Assembly (NCBI RefSeq): GCF_002214625.1
Contig: NZ_CP015994.1
Span: forward strand, 806,001-870,000
Reading direction: 5' to 3'
DNA: 64,000 nt
Origin: Anaplasma ovis str. Haibei
GTDB lineage: Bacteria; Pseudomonadota; Alphaproteobacteria; Rickettsiales; Anaplasmataceae
Shown: piece by piece, positions 26,133-37,199 of the stretch
Layout: each line of letters begins with the position of its first letter
Position numbering within the stretch: position 1 is the first letter of the stretch
The notes under the pieces: model-generated
The model's input: the letters and a program-made list of their open reading frames with translations, nothing else
Database searches by the model: none
What the model was told of the DNA's origin: nothing
Translations under genes and position numbers: made by a program

Positions 26133-29100
26133 ATGCCGAAGCGCGAAGACATAGAAACCATAATCATTTTGGGCGCGGGGCCCATCGTGATAGGCCAGGC
26201 GTGCGAATTCGATTACTCTGGCACTCAGGCTTGCAAGGTTCTGAAAAGTGAGGGTTACAGGATAGTGTTGGTGAACTCCAATCCTGCCACTATTATGACC
26301 GACCCTGGCCTGGCAGACGCAACGTATATAGAGCCGATAACCGCAGAAATTCTTGAGAGAATAATACTAAAAGAGAAGCCTGATGCTATATTGCCAACCG
26401 TCGGAGGGCAGACTGCGCTCAACGTCGCTATGGAGCTCGTAGATAATGGTGTGCTATCTCAAAACAATGTAGAAATGATAGGCGCAAACCAGGATGCAAT
26501 ACGAAAAGCGGAGGATAGGAGCTTATTTCGCAAAGCAGTCGAACGGGTGGGGGCTAAGTGCCCCAAGAGCGTAATTCTAAAAACTTCAGACCAGATAGCC
26601 TCAGCAATAGAATACGTGGGATTGCCCGCTGTTATCAGGCCATCTTTCACTCTCGGAGGTATAGGCGGGGGCATAGCGCGCACCAAAGAGGAATTTTACG
26701 AGGCGATCCAACTGGGGTTCACCATGTCGCCAATTTCCGAGGTCCAGGTTGATGAATCAATAATAGGATGGAAAGAGTTTGAGATGGAGGTAATGCGCGA
26801 CTGTCGCGACAACTGTATAGTCGTGTGCTCCATAGAAAATATTGACCCAATGGGCGTCCATACCGGGGATAGCATAACAGTAGCGCCGGCGATCACATTG
26901 CGTGATGAGGAGTACCAGCACATGCGCAATGTCTCTTTTGATATACTCAGGGAGATAGGAGTGGAAACCGGTGGGTCCAATGTCCAGTTTGCGGTCAACC
27001 CCGAACGCGAAGGGGAAATGGTAGTAATTGAAATGAACCCAAGGGTTTCCAGGTCATCCGCTCTTGCGTCAAAAGCTACAGGATTCCCCATAGCCAAAGT
27101 CGCTGCAAAATTAGCTGTGGGATACACCCTAGACGAAATAGCGAATGACTGCGCAGTTTCGATTCCGGCATCATTCGAGCCGGTGATGGACTACATAGTG
27201 GTCAAGGTCCCCAGGTTTGACTTTGCAAAATTCCAAGTCCCCTCACAGGAGCTGTCCACGTCCATGAAGTCGGTGGGAGAGGCTATGGCAATAGGTCGGT
27301 CGTTCACCGAGGCGCTGCAAAAAGCCATGTGCTCTTTGGAGGCCGGGTATAGCGGATTGAACGAATTTTTCCCCGCGGGTACACATATAGAGCAAGTGTA
27401 CGAGGCCCTGGCAGAGCCTTCGCCCAGTAGGGTTCTTATGATCGCGGACGCGCTTAGAATGGGAACTAGCATTGAAAAGATAAATGAGCTCACAAAATAT
27501 GACCCATGGTTCCTAAAGCAGATAGAAATAATCGTGGCCTACGAGCAAGAGGTTAAAAACAACGGGTTACCACAGACAAAGGCTGAGTTGCTGCAGCTCA
27601 AGAAAATTGGATTTTCAGATGCAAGATTGGCGGAGCTTTGTGGTAGGGACGTCGCATATGTGGAGAACCTGCGAGCAGCCCTGTCGGTAAAACCGGTGTA
27701 TAAGAGGATAGACACGTGCGCCGGAGAGTTCAGGACCGATACGGCTTACATGTATGGGTGCTACGAGGGAGACACTTTTAGCGTACCTGAGTGTGAGTCG
27801 CGGGTCACAGATAAAGATAAAGTCATAATATTGGGAAGTGGACCTAATAGGGTCGGACAAGGAATAGAGTTCGACTACACGTGTGTACATGCCGCACATA
27901 TGATAAAACAAATGGGATTAGAAGCCATAATCATAAATTGCAATCCCGAAACTGTATCCACTGACTATGACACATCTGATCGGCTATATTTTTCTCCACT
28001 AACGCGGGAATGCGTTCTAGATATCATAAGTAAAGAGTCCGAGACGCCGGCAACAGTGAAGGTTATTGTCCAATTGGGGGGGCAAACTCCGTTGAAGCTT
28101 GCAAAAGTGCTACAGGAAAAAGGTGTAAACATCGTTGGAACGGGTTTCGATTCAATCGACCTAGCAGAAGATAGGCAAAAATTCAATAAGCTGCTGACAA
28201 AGCTCGGGTTGAAGCAGCCACACAGCGAAACTTGCAGTTCCGCAGATGAGGTATTAGATAAGGCAAAACGTGTGGGATTTCCAGTCTTGCTACGCCCTTC
28301 ATACGTGCTGGGTGGGCAGTTTATGTCGGTGGTACGCACCGAGCAGGCCCTTAATACATATTTACATAGGCACAGCAAAATATTCGACTCCGGTTCGCTG
28401 CTCATAGACGAGTTTCTGACCGACGCCACGGAAGTTGATGTAGATGCAATCTGCGATGGCAGCCAGGTCTACATAGCCGGGATCATGGAGCACATAGAAG
28501 AGGCTGGTATTCATTCAGGAGATTCAGCATGCTCACTACCACCCTACACCCTCGAGGAAAGTACAATAGCCCTGGTATCACAATACACCAAAAAAGTGGC
28601 ACTGGCTTTGAACGTCAAGGGGTTACTGAATATCCAGTATGCCATTCAGGACGGGGAAATATATCTGCTGGAGGCAAACCCAAGAGCGAGCAGAACCGTA
28701 CCGTTCGTCGCAAAAGCCACCGGTGTCCCCATTGCCAAACTCGCAACCACAGTAATGTTGGGTGGAAAGCTATCTATAGACGATAACGCGCCAACTACAA
28801 TGCCATACACAGCGGTAAAGGAGGCCGTGTTTTCATTTTCGAGGTTTGCAAGCGCGGATCCGATGTTAGGGCCAGAAATGAAATCCACCGGTGAGGTTAT
28901 GGGTGTGGATAAGTCCTTTGGCATGGCCTTCGTAAAATCACAAATTGCAGCCGGATACGCTCTACCAACCTCAGGTAAGGTGTTCCTATCTGTAAAAGAT
29001 AGCGATAAACCGGCAGCAGCAGATTTAGCGCGGTCATTTGTGGAGTTGGGGTTTGAGATTTTTTCAACCACCGGAACCGCCAAATATCTGGACAAATTGG

Positions 29101-29438
29101 GCATATGTACCACACACATTAACAAAGTACGCGAAGGAAAACCGCACATAATAGATATGTTAAACAGCGATGAAATAGTACTGGTCATCAACACCTCTGC
29201 GGGCGTAAAGGCAGTTTCAGACAGCGCGGATATCAGGAGAACCGCGATTATACGCGGAATACCCTATAGCACAACGCTTTCTGGTACAAAAGCCATAGTG
29301 CTTGCTCTTAAGAACCTAAAATCCGGAAGCGGCCTGGAGGTAGTATCCATACAGGAGCACCATAGTAGAAATTCTGGGGCGCTATCAGGATGTTCCGTGC
29401 GGTGGAACCCTGGAGAAGAGGAAGCAGCAGCTACGTGA
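26133..29438 (+). CDS. carB: Carbamoyl phosphate synthase large subunit
   Basis: 1101 aa, ATG at 26133 ([20 protein letters not shown]). Two homologous ATP-grasp halves are clear: the carboxyphosphate half ([61 protein letters not shown]) and the carbamate half ([51 protein letters not shown]). The C-terminal methylglyoxal-synthase-like allosteric domain follows ([19 protein letters not shown]). It makes carbamoyl phosphate for pyrimidine and arginine routes; with pyrC here it supports de novo UMP synthesis. The small subunit carA is not in the window. Confidence 0.98.
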   Translation: MPKREDIETIIILGAGPIVIGQACEFDYSGTQACKVLKSEGYRIVLVNSNPATIMTDPGLADATYIEPITAEILERIILKEKPDAILPTVGGQTALNVAMELVDNGVLSQNNVEMIGANQDAIRKAEDRSLFRKAVERVGAKCPKSVILKTSDQIASAIEYVGLPAVIRPSFTLGGIGGGIARTKEEFYEAIQLGFTMSPISEVQVDESIIGWKEFEMEVMRDCRDNCIVVCSIENIDPMGVHTGDSITVAPAITLRDEEYQHMRNVSFDILREIGVETGGSNVQFAVNPEREGEMVVIEMNPRVSRSSALASKATGFPIAKVAAKLAVGYTLDEIANDCAVSIPASFEPVMDYIVVKVPRFDFAKFQVPSQELSTSMKSVGEAMAIGRSFTEALQKAMCSLEAGYSGLNEFFPAGTHIEQVYEALAEPSPSRVLMIADALRMGTSIEKINELTKYDPWFLKQIEIIVAYEQEVKNNGLPQTKAELLQLKKIGFSDARLAELCGRDVAYVENLRAALSVKPVYKRIDTCAGEFRTDTAYMYGCYEGDTFSVPECESRVTDKDKVIILGSGPNRVGQGIEFDYTCVHAAHMIKQMGLEAIIINCNPETVSTDYDTSDRLYFSPLTRECVLDIISKESETPATVKVIVQLGGQTPLKLAKVLQEKGVNIVGTGFDSIDLAEDRQKFNKLLTKLGLKQPHSETCSSADEVLDKAKRVGFPVLLRPSYVLGGQFMSVVRTEQALNTYLHRHSKIFDSGSLLIDEFLTDATEVDVDAICDGSQVYIAGIMEHIEEAGIHSGDSACSLPPYTLEESTIALVSQYTKKVALALNVKGLLNIQYAIQDGEIYLLEANPRASRTVPFVAKATGVPIAKLATTVMLGGKLSIDDNAPTTMPYTAVKEAVFSFSRFASADPMLGPEMKSTGEVMGVDKSFGMAFVKSQIAAGYALPTSGKVFLSVKDSDKPAAADLARSFVELGFEIFSTTGTAKYLDKLGICTTHINKVREGKPHIIDMLNSDEIVLVINTSAGVKAVSDSADIRRTAIIRGIPYSTTLSGTKAIVLALKNLKSGSGLEVVSIQEHHSRNSGALSGCSVRWNPGEEEAAAT

Positions 29439-29917
29439 CAACTTCCAAATGAAATTGGGGGTACACCATATCTCCAGATTTGCGACCAGCCAGCCGGTGG
29501 CACTCTCCAACACCGGCCATAGCGGCCAGTCATGCTAAACCCATTCAGACCGTATCTACCCGCAACATACCTAGCCCATCAAGACCGCGGTTACCTACAA
29601 AGCTGCATCGCACACGAGATAGCATCTCACCACACAATTGCTGCACAGGCCGAGCCGGTCAGCTGCCTTCTTCACCGCGATGAGGAAAGCCCAAAACATA
29701 CAGGTGCTGTCAAGGAATGTCTCGGTCTACAGGGCAATCGGTGACTCGAGGAAAGCCGGCCACCAACACAAAAACAGATAATCCACGGATAGGTGCGCAC
29801 TGGCGCCCGCTAGAGGCTGCTACGCACAGGCGCCGCGCGCCGAGAGCACACAAACCCTGGCAGAGGCCCATGCGGAACACCGACCCACGGAGCCAAGCTT
29901 AGCACAAAACTGAGAGA
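29439..29917. other. Spacer after carB, nothing identified
   Basis: 479 bases between convergent genes. The plus strand is C/A-rich with no supported reading frame, RNA or repeat. It has the look of eroded coding sequence. Confidence 0.4.
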
Positions 29918-30307
29918 TCACCCACCTTCAGCAGCAGCAGAGGAATTCTGCTGAGACGGCTGGCTACCAGAAACCTGGGCAGCGGCATCACCGGGAGCAG
30001 CATTGCCACCCAGCACCACTCTTTCAAGTCTGAGAAGCCTTTTCTTGATGATCCTGAGGTCTTCCGAGATCCTTTGAGACACACGCTCTTCCAGACGGTC
30101 AGCTATGCGGTCATACAGTCCGCTACCAACGCCGTCAGCGGCTATTTGGCCCACAGGGTCACCATCCTTCATGCTGGAAGCCAGAACCTTCTCTTGCATC
30201 TTCATTATGGAGGCAACCACGTCATCAAAGCGGCCTTCGCCGAACACTTCCTTAACGCTCCCTATACACTGCCTGATAATTTCCTTATATTCGTCTTCCC
30301 CAGACAT
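29918..30307 (-). CDS. Hypothetical small acidic helical protein
   Basis: 129 aa, ATG at 30307 (MSGEDEYKEIIRQCIGSVKE). I do not recognise a family. Residues 1-95 are predicted helical and amphipathic (DVVASIMKMQEKVLASSMKD; RIADRLEERVSQRISEDLRI), possibly a coiled coil. The last 35 residues are a low-complexity G/A/S/Q tail. No signal peptide or membrane segment. It stands upstream of a spacer and downstream of fumC on the same strand; the gap of 161 bases gives no operon evidence. Confidence 0.6.
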   Translation of the reverse strand: MSGEDEYKEIIRQCIGSVKEVFGEGRFDDVVASIMKMQEKVLASSMKDGDPVGQIAADGVGSGLYDRIADRLEERVSQRISEDLRIIKKRLLRLERVVLGGNAAPGDAAAQVSGSQPSQQNSSAAAEGG

Positions 30308-30468
30308 AAAAACGCCACCGACACAACTAGAACCCCGATGGTAACACGTAGCCAGAGTACGGTCAATTACAAACTTGTATCGCCGGGCCAGTGCGCAGCA
30401 GTACGTACCTCTCCACCGCGGCTAAGACGTGTAGCCACACACCACATCGTTAAGGCAGACAACTGTAT

Positions 30469-31857
30469 TCAGTCAGGAGAAATCATCTTTCTGGGATCAA
30501 CTATAACGTCAAACTCCTCGCCATCTACTAAACCCAATTTAGCAGCCGCATCCTTAAGTGTTACACGATTCTCAAACGCAAACTTGGATATCTTTGCGGC
30601 GTTGTCATAGCCTATATGCCTGTTCAGCGCGGTAACTAGCATGAGAGATTGGCCCAACATGACGGCTATGCGCTCCTTATCAGCCTCTATGCCGCTTACG
30701 CACTTTGTCGCAAAGCTTACACAAGCATCTGCCAACAATCGGATAGACTTTAGAACGTTATATGCAATCATAGGCTTGAATACGTTCAGCTCAAGGTGCC
30801 CGTTGGACCCGCCTACAGAAACTGCAACGTGATTCCCCATAACCTGCGCGCAAACCATGGTGAGTGCCTCACACTGCGTCGGGTTCACCTTACCTGGCAT
30901 GATTGACGACCCCGGCTCATTCGCGGGAAGTATGATCTCCCCTATTCCACACCTGGGCCCGGATGCAAGCAGCCGGATGTCATTCGCTATTTTCATACAA
31001 CTAACGGCAAGCGTATTGAGCGCGCCGCTCAGCTGCACCATGGCGTCATGTGTTGCAAGCGCCTCGAATTTATTCTCTGCGGTTACAAACTTCGTACCGG
31101 TGATGCCCGCAACCTCTTTCGCAAACTCCTCAGCAAAGCCTTTCTTGGTGTTCAAGCCCGTACCAACACCTGTACCCCCTTGTGCGAGCTGATATACATC
31201 CACCATTGAGGACTTAACCCTCTCTATCCCCTTTCTCACCTGGCACTCATATCCTGAAAACTCCTGACCAAGTGTGAGGGGAACTGCATCCTGGAGGTGA
31301 GTGCGACCTGTTTTTACTATGTCTGAAAATGCCACAACTTTTGCCTCCAGCGCGCTGCGAAGTGTCTCCAGTGCGGGCAGTAAGCGCCGCTCTACCTCGG
31401 CCACCGCGGCAATGTGCATGGCAGTGGGAAACACATCATTCGAAGATTGGGAGTGATTGACATGGTCATTCGGGTGTACGGGAGACTTGCTACCAATTTT
31501 CCCCCCAAGTATTTCTATGGCCCGGTTCGCTATTACCTCGTTGGCATTCATGTTGGTCTGGGTTCCGGAACCGGTCTGCCACACCACTAGGGGAAATTCC
31601 TCATCCATCTTGCCATCTATAACTTCTTGCGCAGCAGCGCAAATAGCCTCCCCCACAGACTTTTCTATGCTCCCCTTTCTAGCGTTTACCCGGGCAGCCG
31701 CCAGCTTCACTACACCCAACGCCCACACCAAGGGCCGGGGCATTTTTTCCTCCCCAATTGCAAAGTTCATCATGGAGCGCTGCGTTTGTGCACCCCAATA
31801 GCGTTCAGCCGGCACCTCAATGTTACCCATGCTGTCAGACTCAATCCTCACCCCCAT
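30469..31857 (-). CDS. fumC: Fumarate hydratase class II
   Basis: 462 aa, normal class II length, ATG near 31857 ([20 protein letters not shown]). It interconverts fumarate and L-malate in the TCA cycle without an iron-sulfur cluster. Visible motifs: [18 protein letters not shown] (about residue 97), [19 protein letters not shown] (about 128), [20 protein letters not shown] (about 184) and the signature [17 protein letters not shown] (about 317). Divergent from coaB. Confidence 0.97.
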   Translation of the reverse strand: MGVRIESDSMGNIEVPAERYWGAQTQRSMMNFAIGEEKMPRPLVWALGVVKLAAARVNARKGSIEKSVGEAICAAAQEVIDGKMDEEFPLVVWQTGSGTQTNMNANEVIANRAIEILGGKIGSKSPVHPNDHVNHSQSSNDVFPTAMHIAAVAEVERRLLPALETLRSALEAKVVAFSDIVKTGRTHLQDAVPLTLGQEFSGYECQVRKGIERVKSSMVDVYQLAQGGTGVGTGLNTKKGFAEEFAKEVAGITGTKFVTAENKFEALATHDAMVQLSGALNTLAVSCMKIANDIRLLASGPRCGIGEIILPANEPGSSIMPGKVNPTQCEALTMVCAQVMGNHVAVSVGGSNGHLELNVFKPMIAYNVLKSIRLLADACVSFATKCVSGIEADKERIAVMLGQSLMLVTALNRHIGYDNAAKISKFAFENRVTLKDAAAKLGLVDGEEFDVIVDPRKMISPD

Positions 31858-31981
31858 AACAGACTCCTGAAGCTAACAACGCCGCATTATACCAGACTTC
31901 CAAACCTCGTCCACAACCAACTCTCTAGCGCAACTGTAGGTAAATTCACTAAAATCTACATATGTTTTGCAAGACTTAGTA

Positions 31982-31993
31982 AGTAACGTTACT
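31982..31993. promoter_or_regulatory. Perfect 12-bp palindrome between fumC and coaB
   Basis: AGTAACGTTACT reads identically on both strands and lies in the 168-base divergent spacer, 33 bases before the coaB GTG. It could be an operator for either direction. A 12-bp palindrome can occur by chance. Confidence 0.3.
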
Positions 31994-32025
31994 ATTTCCA
32001 CACGTTTAGTCGGAATAGGTGGCCA

Positions 32026-32676
32026 GTGCGCAGCGTACTCATTACAGCAGGGTCTACCAGGGAGTATATAGATCCTGTCCGCTACATAAGCAGCGGCTCC
32101 TCTGGAAAGCAGGGATACGCTCTTGCGGAGTGTATGGGGCTGATGGGTTGGAACGTGAAGCTTGTATCCTGCCCCGTCAGTATAACGCCTAATCACGACT
32201 TATACGAGGTTTTACACGTTGAAACTTCGGCGCAGATGCTGGAAACTTGCTTGGACTTGCTACCCGTAGATGTTGCAATATGCGTGGCAGCAGTTACAGA
32301 CTGGGTGCCATACAGGCATTCAAGTAAGCTCAAGAAGCGCTCTGTTGACGCTATTAGCATTATGCACAGCCCAGATATAGCAAGGTGCATTAGTATGTCA
32401 AAAAAGAGGCCTAAGCTTGTTATCGGGTTCTGTCTAGAGTCCGAAAACTTGATAGAATCATCCAAAGAGAAATTGGCTTACAAGGGCTGCGATTGGATAA
32501 TCTCAAACAACCAATACGTGGTGGAGGAAGAGCAAACTATGGGTAGCGATCGCAACAAAATATCCATTGTAACCGGGGATTTTGTGCGGCACTATCCGGT
32601 CATGACAAAGCGGGAAGTGGCTAATCTGCTTACGAAAAATATTATTGACTATTTTAACGGATTGCACATAAGCTAG
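32026..32676 (+). CDS. coaB: Phosphopantothenate-cysteine ligase (stand-alone CoaB)
   Basis: 216 aa from the GTG at 32026. It shows the CoaB N-terminal nucleotide site VLITAGSTREYIDPVRYISSGSSGKQGYALAE and the central motif CVAAVTDW (usually AAAVADW), then KLVIGFCLESENLIESSKEKL and DWIISNN (usually D.IVaN). It joins 4'-phosphopantothenate to cysteine in CoA synthesis. In most bacteria this is fused behind CoaC in one Dfp protein; here only the CoaB part is encoded, so CoaC would have to be elsewhere. The pyrC frame opens immediately after its stop. Confidence 0.86.
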   Translation: MRSVLITAGSTREYIDPVRYISSGSSGKQGYALAECMGLMGWNVKLVSCPVSITPNHDLYEVLHVETSAQMLETCLDLLPVDVAICVAAVTDWVPYRHSSKLKKRSVDAISIMHSPDIARCISMSKKRPKLVIGFCLESENLIESSKEKLAYKGCDWIISNNQYVVEEEQTMGSDRNKISIVTGDFVRHYPVMTKREVANLLTKNIIDYFNGLHIS

Positions 32677-34041
32677 GTGGGTGTTGTGGGTGTTGCAAAT
32701 ATGTATGCAAATCAGTCTTGGGAGTTGCTTGGTAGCGGCCAGCGCCCGGATTATGTCGTTGCGTATGTAAACGCGCGGGTTATTGACCCCGGGTCCAACA
32801 TGGACGCACCTGGTTACGTTGTAACTCGAGGAAGGGAGATTTCCCATTTTGGCTTTGGTACACCCGAGGTTGACGATTTTCAGTCGAGCGCAGATGAGAT
32901 AATCGATTGTTGCGGGCATGTGTTGATGCCAGGAATAGTAGACATCCACGTGCATCTCAGAGAGCCCGGTGGCGAGCATAAAGAAACCATAGATACAGGA
33001 AGTAGGTCCGCGGCCGCTGGTGGAGTAACTACGGTTGTTTGTCAGCCTAACACATCCCCACATATAGACAGCGTCATGGTCGCAAAGTACCTGAAGATGA
33101 GGGCGTTAGAAAGTTCCTGCGTCAACATAGAGTTTTACGGATCAATAACAAAACCATGTGGGTCATTGTGTGATATGGCTTCCCTGAAGGAGGCGGGCGC
33201 CTTGGGATTTACTGATGACGGATCACCCGTGATGAATGCACTGTCAATGAAACGCGCTTTCGAATGCGCGAGCACCCTGGGCGTGGTAGTCGCCCAACAC
33301 GCGGAGGACTGCCATCTTTCTGACGGTGGGTGCATTAACGAGGGAAAAGTCTCGCAGGAACTCGGTCTGAAGGGAATCTCTGACCTTTCTGAGAGCATCA
33401 TGGTAAGTCGTGACATAGATCTACTGCGCGAAGTCCCCGGTGCGCGGTACCATGTGCTGCATGTGTCAACAAAGAAGGCCATCGATCTGATTCGTGCCGC
33501 AAAGAATGAGGGCCTGCCAGTCACGTGTGAGGTTACTCCTCACCACTTTGCTTTGACTGAAGATGCAGTCAGAGAGCACGGGACCATGGCCAAGATGAAC
33601 CCCCCACTTAGAACTGAGGAAGATCGTCTGTGCATGGTTGAGGGGCTCATGGATGGTACAATAGACTGCATTGCTACAGACCACGCACCGCACTCGTGCC
33701 AGGACAAAGCGCTGCCCATTTCTAGTTGTGCGTTTGGTGTGGTTGGCTTGGAAACCATGTTGCCACTCTCTTTGGAGTTATATCACAGCGGGAAAATGGG
33801 CCTGCTGGAGGTTTTGTCTAAGCTAACTGACAAGCCATCAGATATAGTAAAAATCCGGAGAGGTAGAATAGCCAAGGGCCTGGTGGCAGATTTGGTTGTG
33901 GTTGATTTGGACCATGAGTGGGTTGTAGACACAACAAAATTCGCTAGCAAGTCTAAGAATTCGCCTTTTCACGGCAGGACCGTAAAAGGCAGGGCGCTGC
34001 GAACTGTTGTTGCCGGAAAGACCGTATACTTGGCGTCATAG
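32677..34041 (+). CDS. pyrC: Dihydroorotase (class I)
   Basis: 454 aa from the GTG at 32677 abutting the coaB stop; the ATG at 32701 is a plausible alternative. It is a zinc-dependent amidohydrolase of pyrimidine synthesis. Motifs: metal ligands in DIHVHLREPG (about residue 89), substrate asparagine in VCQPNTSP (about 124), HAEDC (about 208), HVLHVSTKKA (about 265), TCEVTPHHFALTEDA (about 285) and the catalytic aspartate in IATDHAPHS (about 332). The length and LREPG motif indicate the class I type related to PyrC of Gram-positives. Confidence 0.94.
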   Translation: MGVVGVANMYANQSWELLGSGQRPDYVVAYVNARVIDPGSNMDAPGYVVTRGREISHFGFGTPEVDDFQSSADEIIDCCGHVLMPGIVDIHVHLREPGGEHKETIDTGSRSAAAGGVTTVVCQPNTSPHIDSVMVAKYLKMRALESSCVNIEFYGSITKPCGSLCDMASLKEAGALGFTDDGSPVMNALSMKRAFECASTLGVVVAQHAEDCHLSDGGCINEGKVSQELGLKGISDLSESIMVSRDIDLLREVPGARYHVLHVSTKKAIDLIRAAKNEGLPVTCEVTPHHFALTEDAVREHGTMAKMNPPLRTEEDRLCMVEGLMDGTIDCIATDHAPHSCQDKALPISSCAFGVVGLETMLPLSLELYHSGKMGLLEVLSKLTDKPSDIVKIRRGRIAKGLVADLVVVDLDHEWVVDTTKFASKSKNSPFHGRTVKGRALRTVVAGKTVYLAS

Positions 34042-34153
34042 CCACACCGCAGCGATCACATGATCACGCGTTCCAGTACCTACAGAAATTTCGAAGGATG
34101 CGCACAAAGTGCGCTGCCTATATACAGCTGCCGCAGTGGGTCTCGGCTCCCAT

Positions 34154-35515
34154 TTACTGCATTTCTGGCTCAACATCGCTTTCCACACCTAGCTCACGCA
34201 GCTTTATAGAAAGTTCATCCGCAACCAATGCCACCAACTCTGGATCTTCCCCCTCAACCACACACCTTATAAGCCGCTCAGTTCCGGACCTTCTGAATAT
34301 TACCCTACCATTCACTCTTTCCAGCGCTTTTTCTACATCTGACAAAGTAGGCCCGATCAGCTGCGCTATGCTATCAAACCCCATGCTATAGGGTATGTCC
34401 CTATGCACCCTGGGCATCGGCACAAAATCACTAAATATTGAGCTCGCGCTTTTATTTTCCAAAAGCATTATTGACAAAATTTGTAATGCAGCAACCAGGC
34501 TGTCGCTAGTTGTGGAATGCTCCCACAGAATAATGTGCCCAGATTTCTCTCCTCCGACACTACATGAGTGTTGTCGCATTGTATCCACAAGGTGACGATC
34601 ACCCACTTCTGACCTGTGTAGCCTCACACCTAACTCTCGAGCGTAGCGATCCATTGACTTACTCGACATAGTAGTAACTGCCGCGTCGGTAATAGACTTC
34701 GTCACACGTAGGTGCCTCATTATTGACGCTATTACCTGGTCTCCATCAACAAGCCTGCCTTTTTCATCACACACAACAACACGATCGGCGTCTCCGTCCA
34801 GGGCAATGCCAATATCCGCCCTCTCTTCCAATACTTTTTGTACCATACCCTCAGGATGTAAGGACCCACAATTGTGATTTATATTTAGCCCATCAGGCTT
34901 GTTGCCAATGACAACAACATCGGCCCCCAACTCCCAGAATACTTCGCCACCTATGTGGTATGCGGCCCCGTTCGCGCAATCCACAACTATCTTCATGCCA
35001 GACAGCTTGAGCTTCTTGGGAAATGTGCCCTTCACAAATTCTATGTACCTTCCTACCGCGCCGGCTATCCTATACACCTTGCCCATGTCACGAACCTGGG
35101 CGAGGTTGCCGCTCAGTTCGGCACGCACGTTAGACTCAAGCATTTCTTCCAACTCTAGAGGTATTTTTATTCCCTCGCCGTCAAATATCTTTACTCCATT
35201 ATCCAAATACGAGTTGTGCGAGGCAGAAATCACCACGCCCATGCTGGCACGCAAGTTTCTGACCAGCGTGGCTATAGCCGCAGTAGGCATTGGCCCTAAT
35301 AGGCCAACGTTAACGCCCATGGCAACCAGCCCAGAGACCAACGCAGATTCCACCATATATCCCGAAATTCTAGTATCCTTGCCCACAACCACTCGCGCGC
35401 CAACCTTTTTTCTGGCCTCAAGCCCTATGGCCATCCCAAGCCTAAGTACGGTTATCGGATCCATGGGGTATGCATTAGCCCTACCTCTAACTCCATCTGT
35501 ACCGAAAATATTCAC
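34154..35515 (-). CDS. glmM: Phosphoglucosamine mutase
   Basis: 453 aa, ATG at 35515 (MNIFGTDGVRGRANAYPMDP). It converts glucosamine-6-P to glucosamine-1-P on the way to UDP-GlcNAc. The active-site phosphoserine loop ISASHNSYLDNGVK (about residue 98), the Mg-binding DGDADRV (about 240), the sugar loop GGEKSGHI (about 323) and the phosphate loop RRSGTERLIR (about 405) are present. This retains amino-sugar synthesis in an organism group with reduced or absent peptidoglycan and no LPS, so a role in a minimal wall or glycosylation is likely. Convergent with pyrC. Confidence 0.95.
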   Translation of the reverse strand: MNIFGTDGVRGRANAYPMDPITVLRLGMAIGLEARKKVGARVVVGKDTRISGYMVESALVSGLVAMGVNVGLLGPMPTAAIATLVRNLRASMGVVISASHNSYLDNGVKIFDGEGIKIPLELEEMLESNVRAELSGNLAQVRDMGKVYRIAGAVGRYIEFVKGTFPKKLKLSGMKIVVDCANGAAYHIGGEVFWELGADVVVIGNKPDGLNINHNCGSLHPEGMVQKVLEERADIGIALDGDADRVVVCDEKGRLVDGDQVIASIMRHLRVTKSITDAAVTTMSSKSMDRYARELGVRLHRSEVGDRHLVDTMRQHSCSVGGEKSGHIILWEHSTTSDSLVAALQILSIMLLENKSASSIFSDFVPMPRVHRDIPYSMGFDSIAQLIGPTLSDVEKALERVNGRVIFRRSGTERLIRCVVEGEDPELVALVADELSIKLRELGVESDVEPEMQ

Positions 35516-35551
35516 GACAACACCACACAGTTGAGTGTATACATATAAAAC

Positions 35552-36205
35552 CTAGTTGCTGAAGATAGCGTCGAACTTTTGCTGCAGCACAGCATCAAAC
35601 TCTTCAAAGGATACGGCAACTCCCAAATCCTGAAGCGACGTAACGCTAGAACCGGCCATGCCGCAGGGAACTATGCCCAAGTAGTTATTGAGATCAGTGC
35701 TGATGTTGACTGAAAACCCGTGATAAGTCACCCAACGACTGATCGCTATGCCAAAAGCGGCTATTTTCTTCTCTTGCCCATTGCACTGCACCCATACGCC
35801 CGTGTTGTTGCTATCAAAATGGCTATCAATGGCAAACTCCGCCAGTGTATTGACTACCCACAGCCCAAGGTTACGCACGTACAACCTTACGTCACGCTTG
35901 TCCCTTCGCCCTAAATGCAGCATCACATAAACCACTCGCTGCCCTGGGCCATGGTACGAATATCTTCCTCCACGGGTGACGCGTATAACCGGAAACGCGC
36001 TCTCAGAAAGCAACTCCTCATCCTTCGCGCTAGTACCAGCAGTATACACCGAGGGGTGCTCCAACAGCCAGACCATCTCCGATTCTATACCCTTCAAAAT
36101 ACCGCCAACTCTGGAGGTCATAAAGTCCAAAGCAGTCTTATAGTCGACCATTCCGTCAGAAACGCGCCACTCCACAGGAAAACCAAGCAAACTCACAGAA
36201 CACAC
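35552..36205 (-). CDS. lipB: Octanoyltransferase (lipoate biosynthesis)
   Basis: 217 aa from the GTG at 36205. The frame is open to 36334, but that would overlap radC by 50 bases and give an N-terminus unlike the family. LipB moves octanoate from acyl carrier protein to lipoyl domains. Motifs: RGGRYSYHGPGQRVVYVML (about residue 76), the lysine in KKIAAFGIAISRWVTYHGFS (about 148) and the catalytic cysteine in GIVPCGMAGSSVTSL (about 183). Confidence 0.92.
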   Translation of the reverse strand: MCSVSLLGFPVEWRVSDGMVDYKTALDFMTSRVGGILKGIESEMVWLLEHPSVYTAGTSAKDEELLSESAFPVIRVTRGGRYSYHGPGQRVVYVMLHLGRRDKRDVRLYVRNLGLWVVNTLAEFAIDSHFDSNNTGVWVQCNGQEKKIAAFGIAISRWVTYHGFSVNISTDLNNYLGIVPCGMAGSSVTSLQDLGVAVSFEEFDAVLQQKFDAIFSN

Positions 36206-36284
36206 GCATGGGGGTGCGACTCTACAACACAAAATGGCGCAAGTCAACCCCCTGCAGACATGGGACAATATATCCGAAGGTAGG

Positions 36285-36977
36285 TTACAACAGTCCGTTA
36301 GTTTTGAAGCTATAGTGCCTTTTTGGCGTGACAATCACGTGGTCCACCAGCACTATGTTCATGCTACAGCAGGCTTCTTGTAACCTGCCAGTAACGTGTA
36401 TATCTGCCTTGGATGGCTTTGGATCACCGCTTGGGTGATTATGCGACACCACAATGTACGAGGCATCATGCAAAAGTGACTTCTTTATAACCTCGCGCAC
36501 GTATAGAGGGGTCTCGTCTATAGTGCCAGTGTTTTGTATTTCATCCGCAATAACACGATATTTCTTATTTAGGTACAGAACACACAGGTTTTCCACATTA
36601 GAGTTTCCTATTTTGGCTCGCAAATAATCTAGCAATTTCTGCCACTCATTCACCACCACACCATATTTCATTTCGCCTTTTAGCGCGCGTATTAGCGCTT
36701 CTCGCACGCACAATATTGCAGCAACTGAGGATTCGCCAACTCCTTTCACTCTCTTCAGCTTAGCAACATCTGCGTATATCACCTTGGAAAGGGTACCAAA
36801 CTCTGCTATGAGCTGCTTTGCAATGGGTTTTAGATCCACACGATTACGAGCAGAGCATAAAATCAATTCCAGAATTTCATAGTCGAGCAATCCGATCCCC
36901 TCACCAGATATCAGCCTCTCTCTGAGCCTTGCTCTATGACCAGATTTAAGCTGCTCGCATTTCGAATTATCCCGCAT
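36285..36977 (-). CDS. radC: RadC/UPF0758 family JAMM-motif protein
   Basis: 230 aa, ATG at 36977. An N-terminal helix-hairpin-helix region (LKRVKGVGESSVAAIL) precedes the MPN/JAMM domain with the metal-binding set E in TIDETPLYVREV and SHNHPSGDPKPSKADI (about residues 185-200). The historical name RadC is misleading: a role in recombination is not established, and the JAMM fold suggests a metalloprotease or nuclease-associated activity. The full motif is intact. Confidence 0.92.
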   Translation of the reverse strand: MRDNSKCEQLKSGHRARLRERLISGEGIGLLDYEILELILCSARNRVDLKPIAKQLIAEFGTLSKVIYADVAKLKRVKGVGESSVAAILCVREALIRALKGEMKYGVVVNEWQKLLDYLRAKIGNSNVENLCVLYLNKKYRVIADEIQNTGTIDETPLYVREVIKKSLLHDASYIVVSHNHPSGDPKPSKADIHVTGRLQEACCSMNIVLVDHVIVTPKRHYSFKTNGLL

Positions 36978-37114
36978 ATTATCGCCTTATAGTTAAGAAA
37001 TAAACCAGAGCCCTTTAGGGAAAATCCTACGCATTGTGGCGGCGTATGCAAGTCGACATGTGCCTCAAGCTAGCTAAAAGTTTAAAAAAAAATTACCATT
37101 TGTGTTCCACCACT

Positions 37115-37145
37115 CTTGAAATTCAATTTTTTGGCTCCTATATAA
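37115..37145 (+). promoter_or_regulatory. Sigma-32-type heat-shock promoter of groESL
   Basis: CTTGAAA (37115-37121), 13 bases, then CTCCTATATAA (37135-37145) closely fits the sigma-32 consensus CTTGAAA-N13-15-CCCCATNT. It lies 55 bases upstream of the groES ATG. RpoH is known in this family, so heat- and host-shift regulation is expected. Confidence 0.7.
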
Positions 37146-37199
37146 CCGCCAGAGTTATCGTGACGCGGTCAGTCACAGAAAAATGTTCGGAGGGTAGTT

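Noticed and set aside
35552-36334. Longer lipB start at 36334
   Set aside because: It would overlap radC by 50 bases and add 43 residues that no LipB has; the GTG at 36205 gives normal length.
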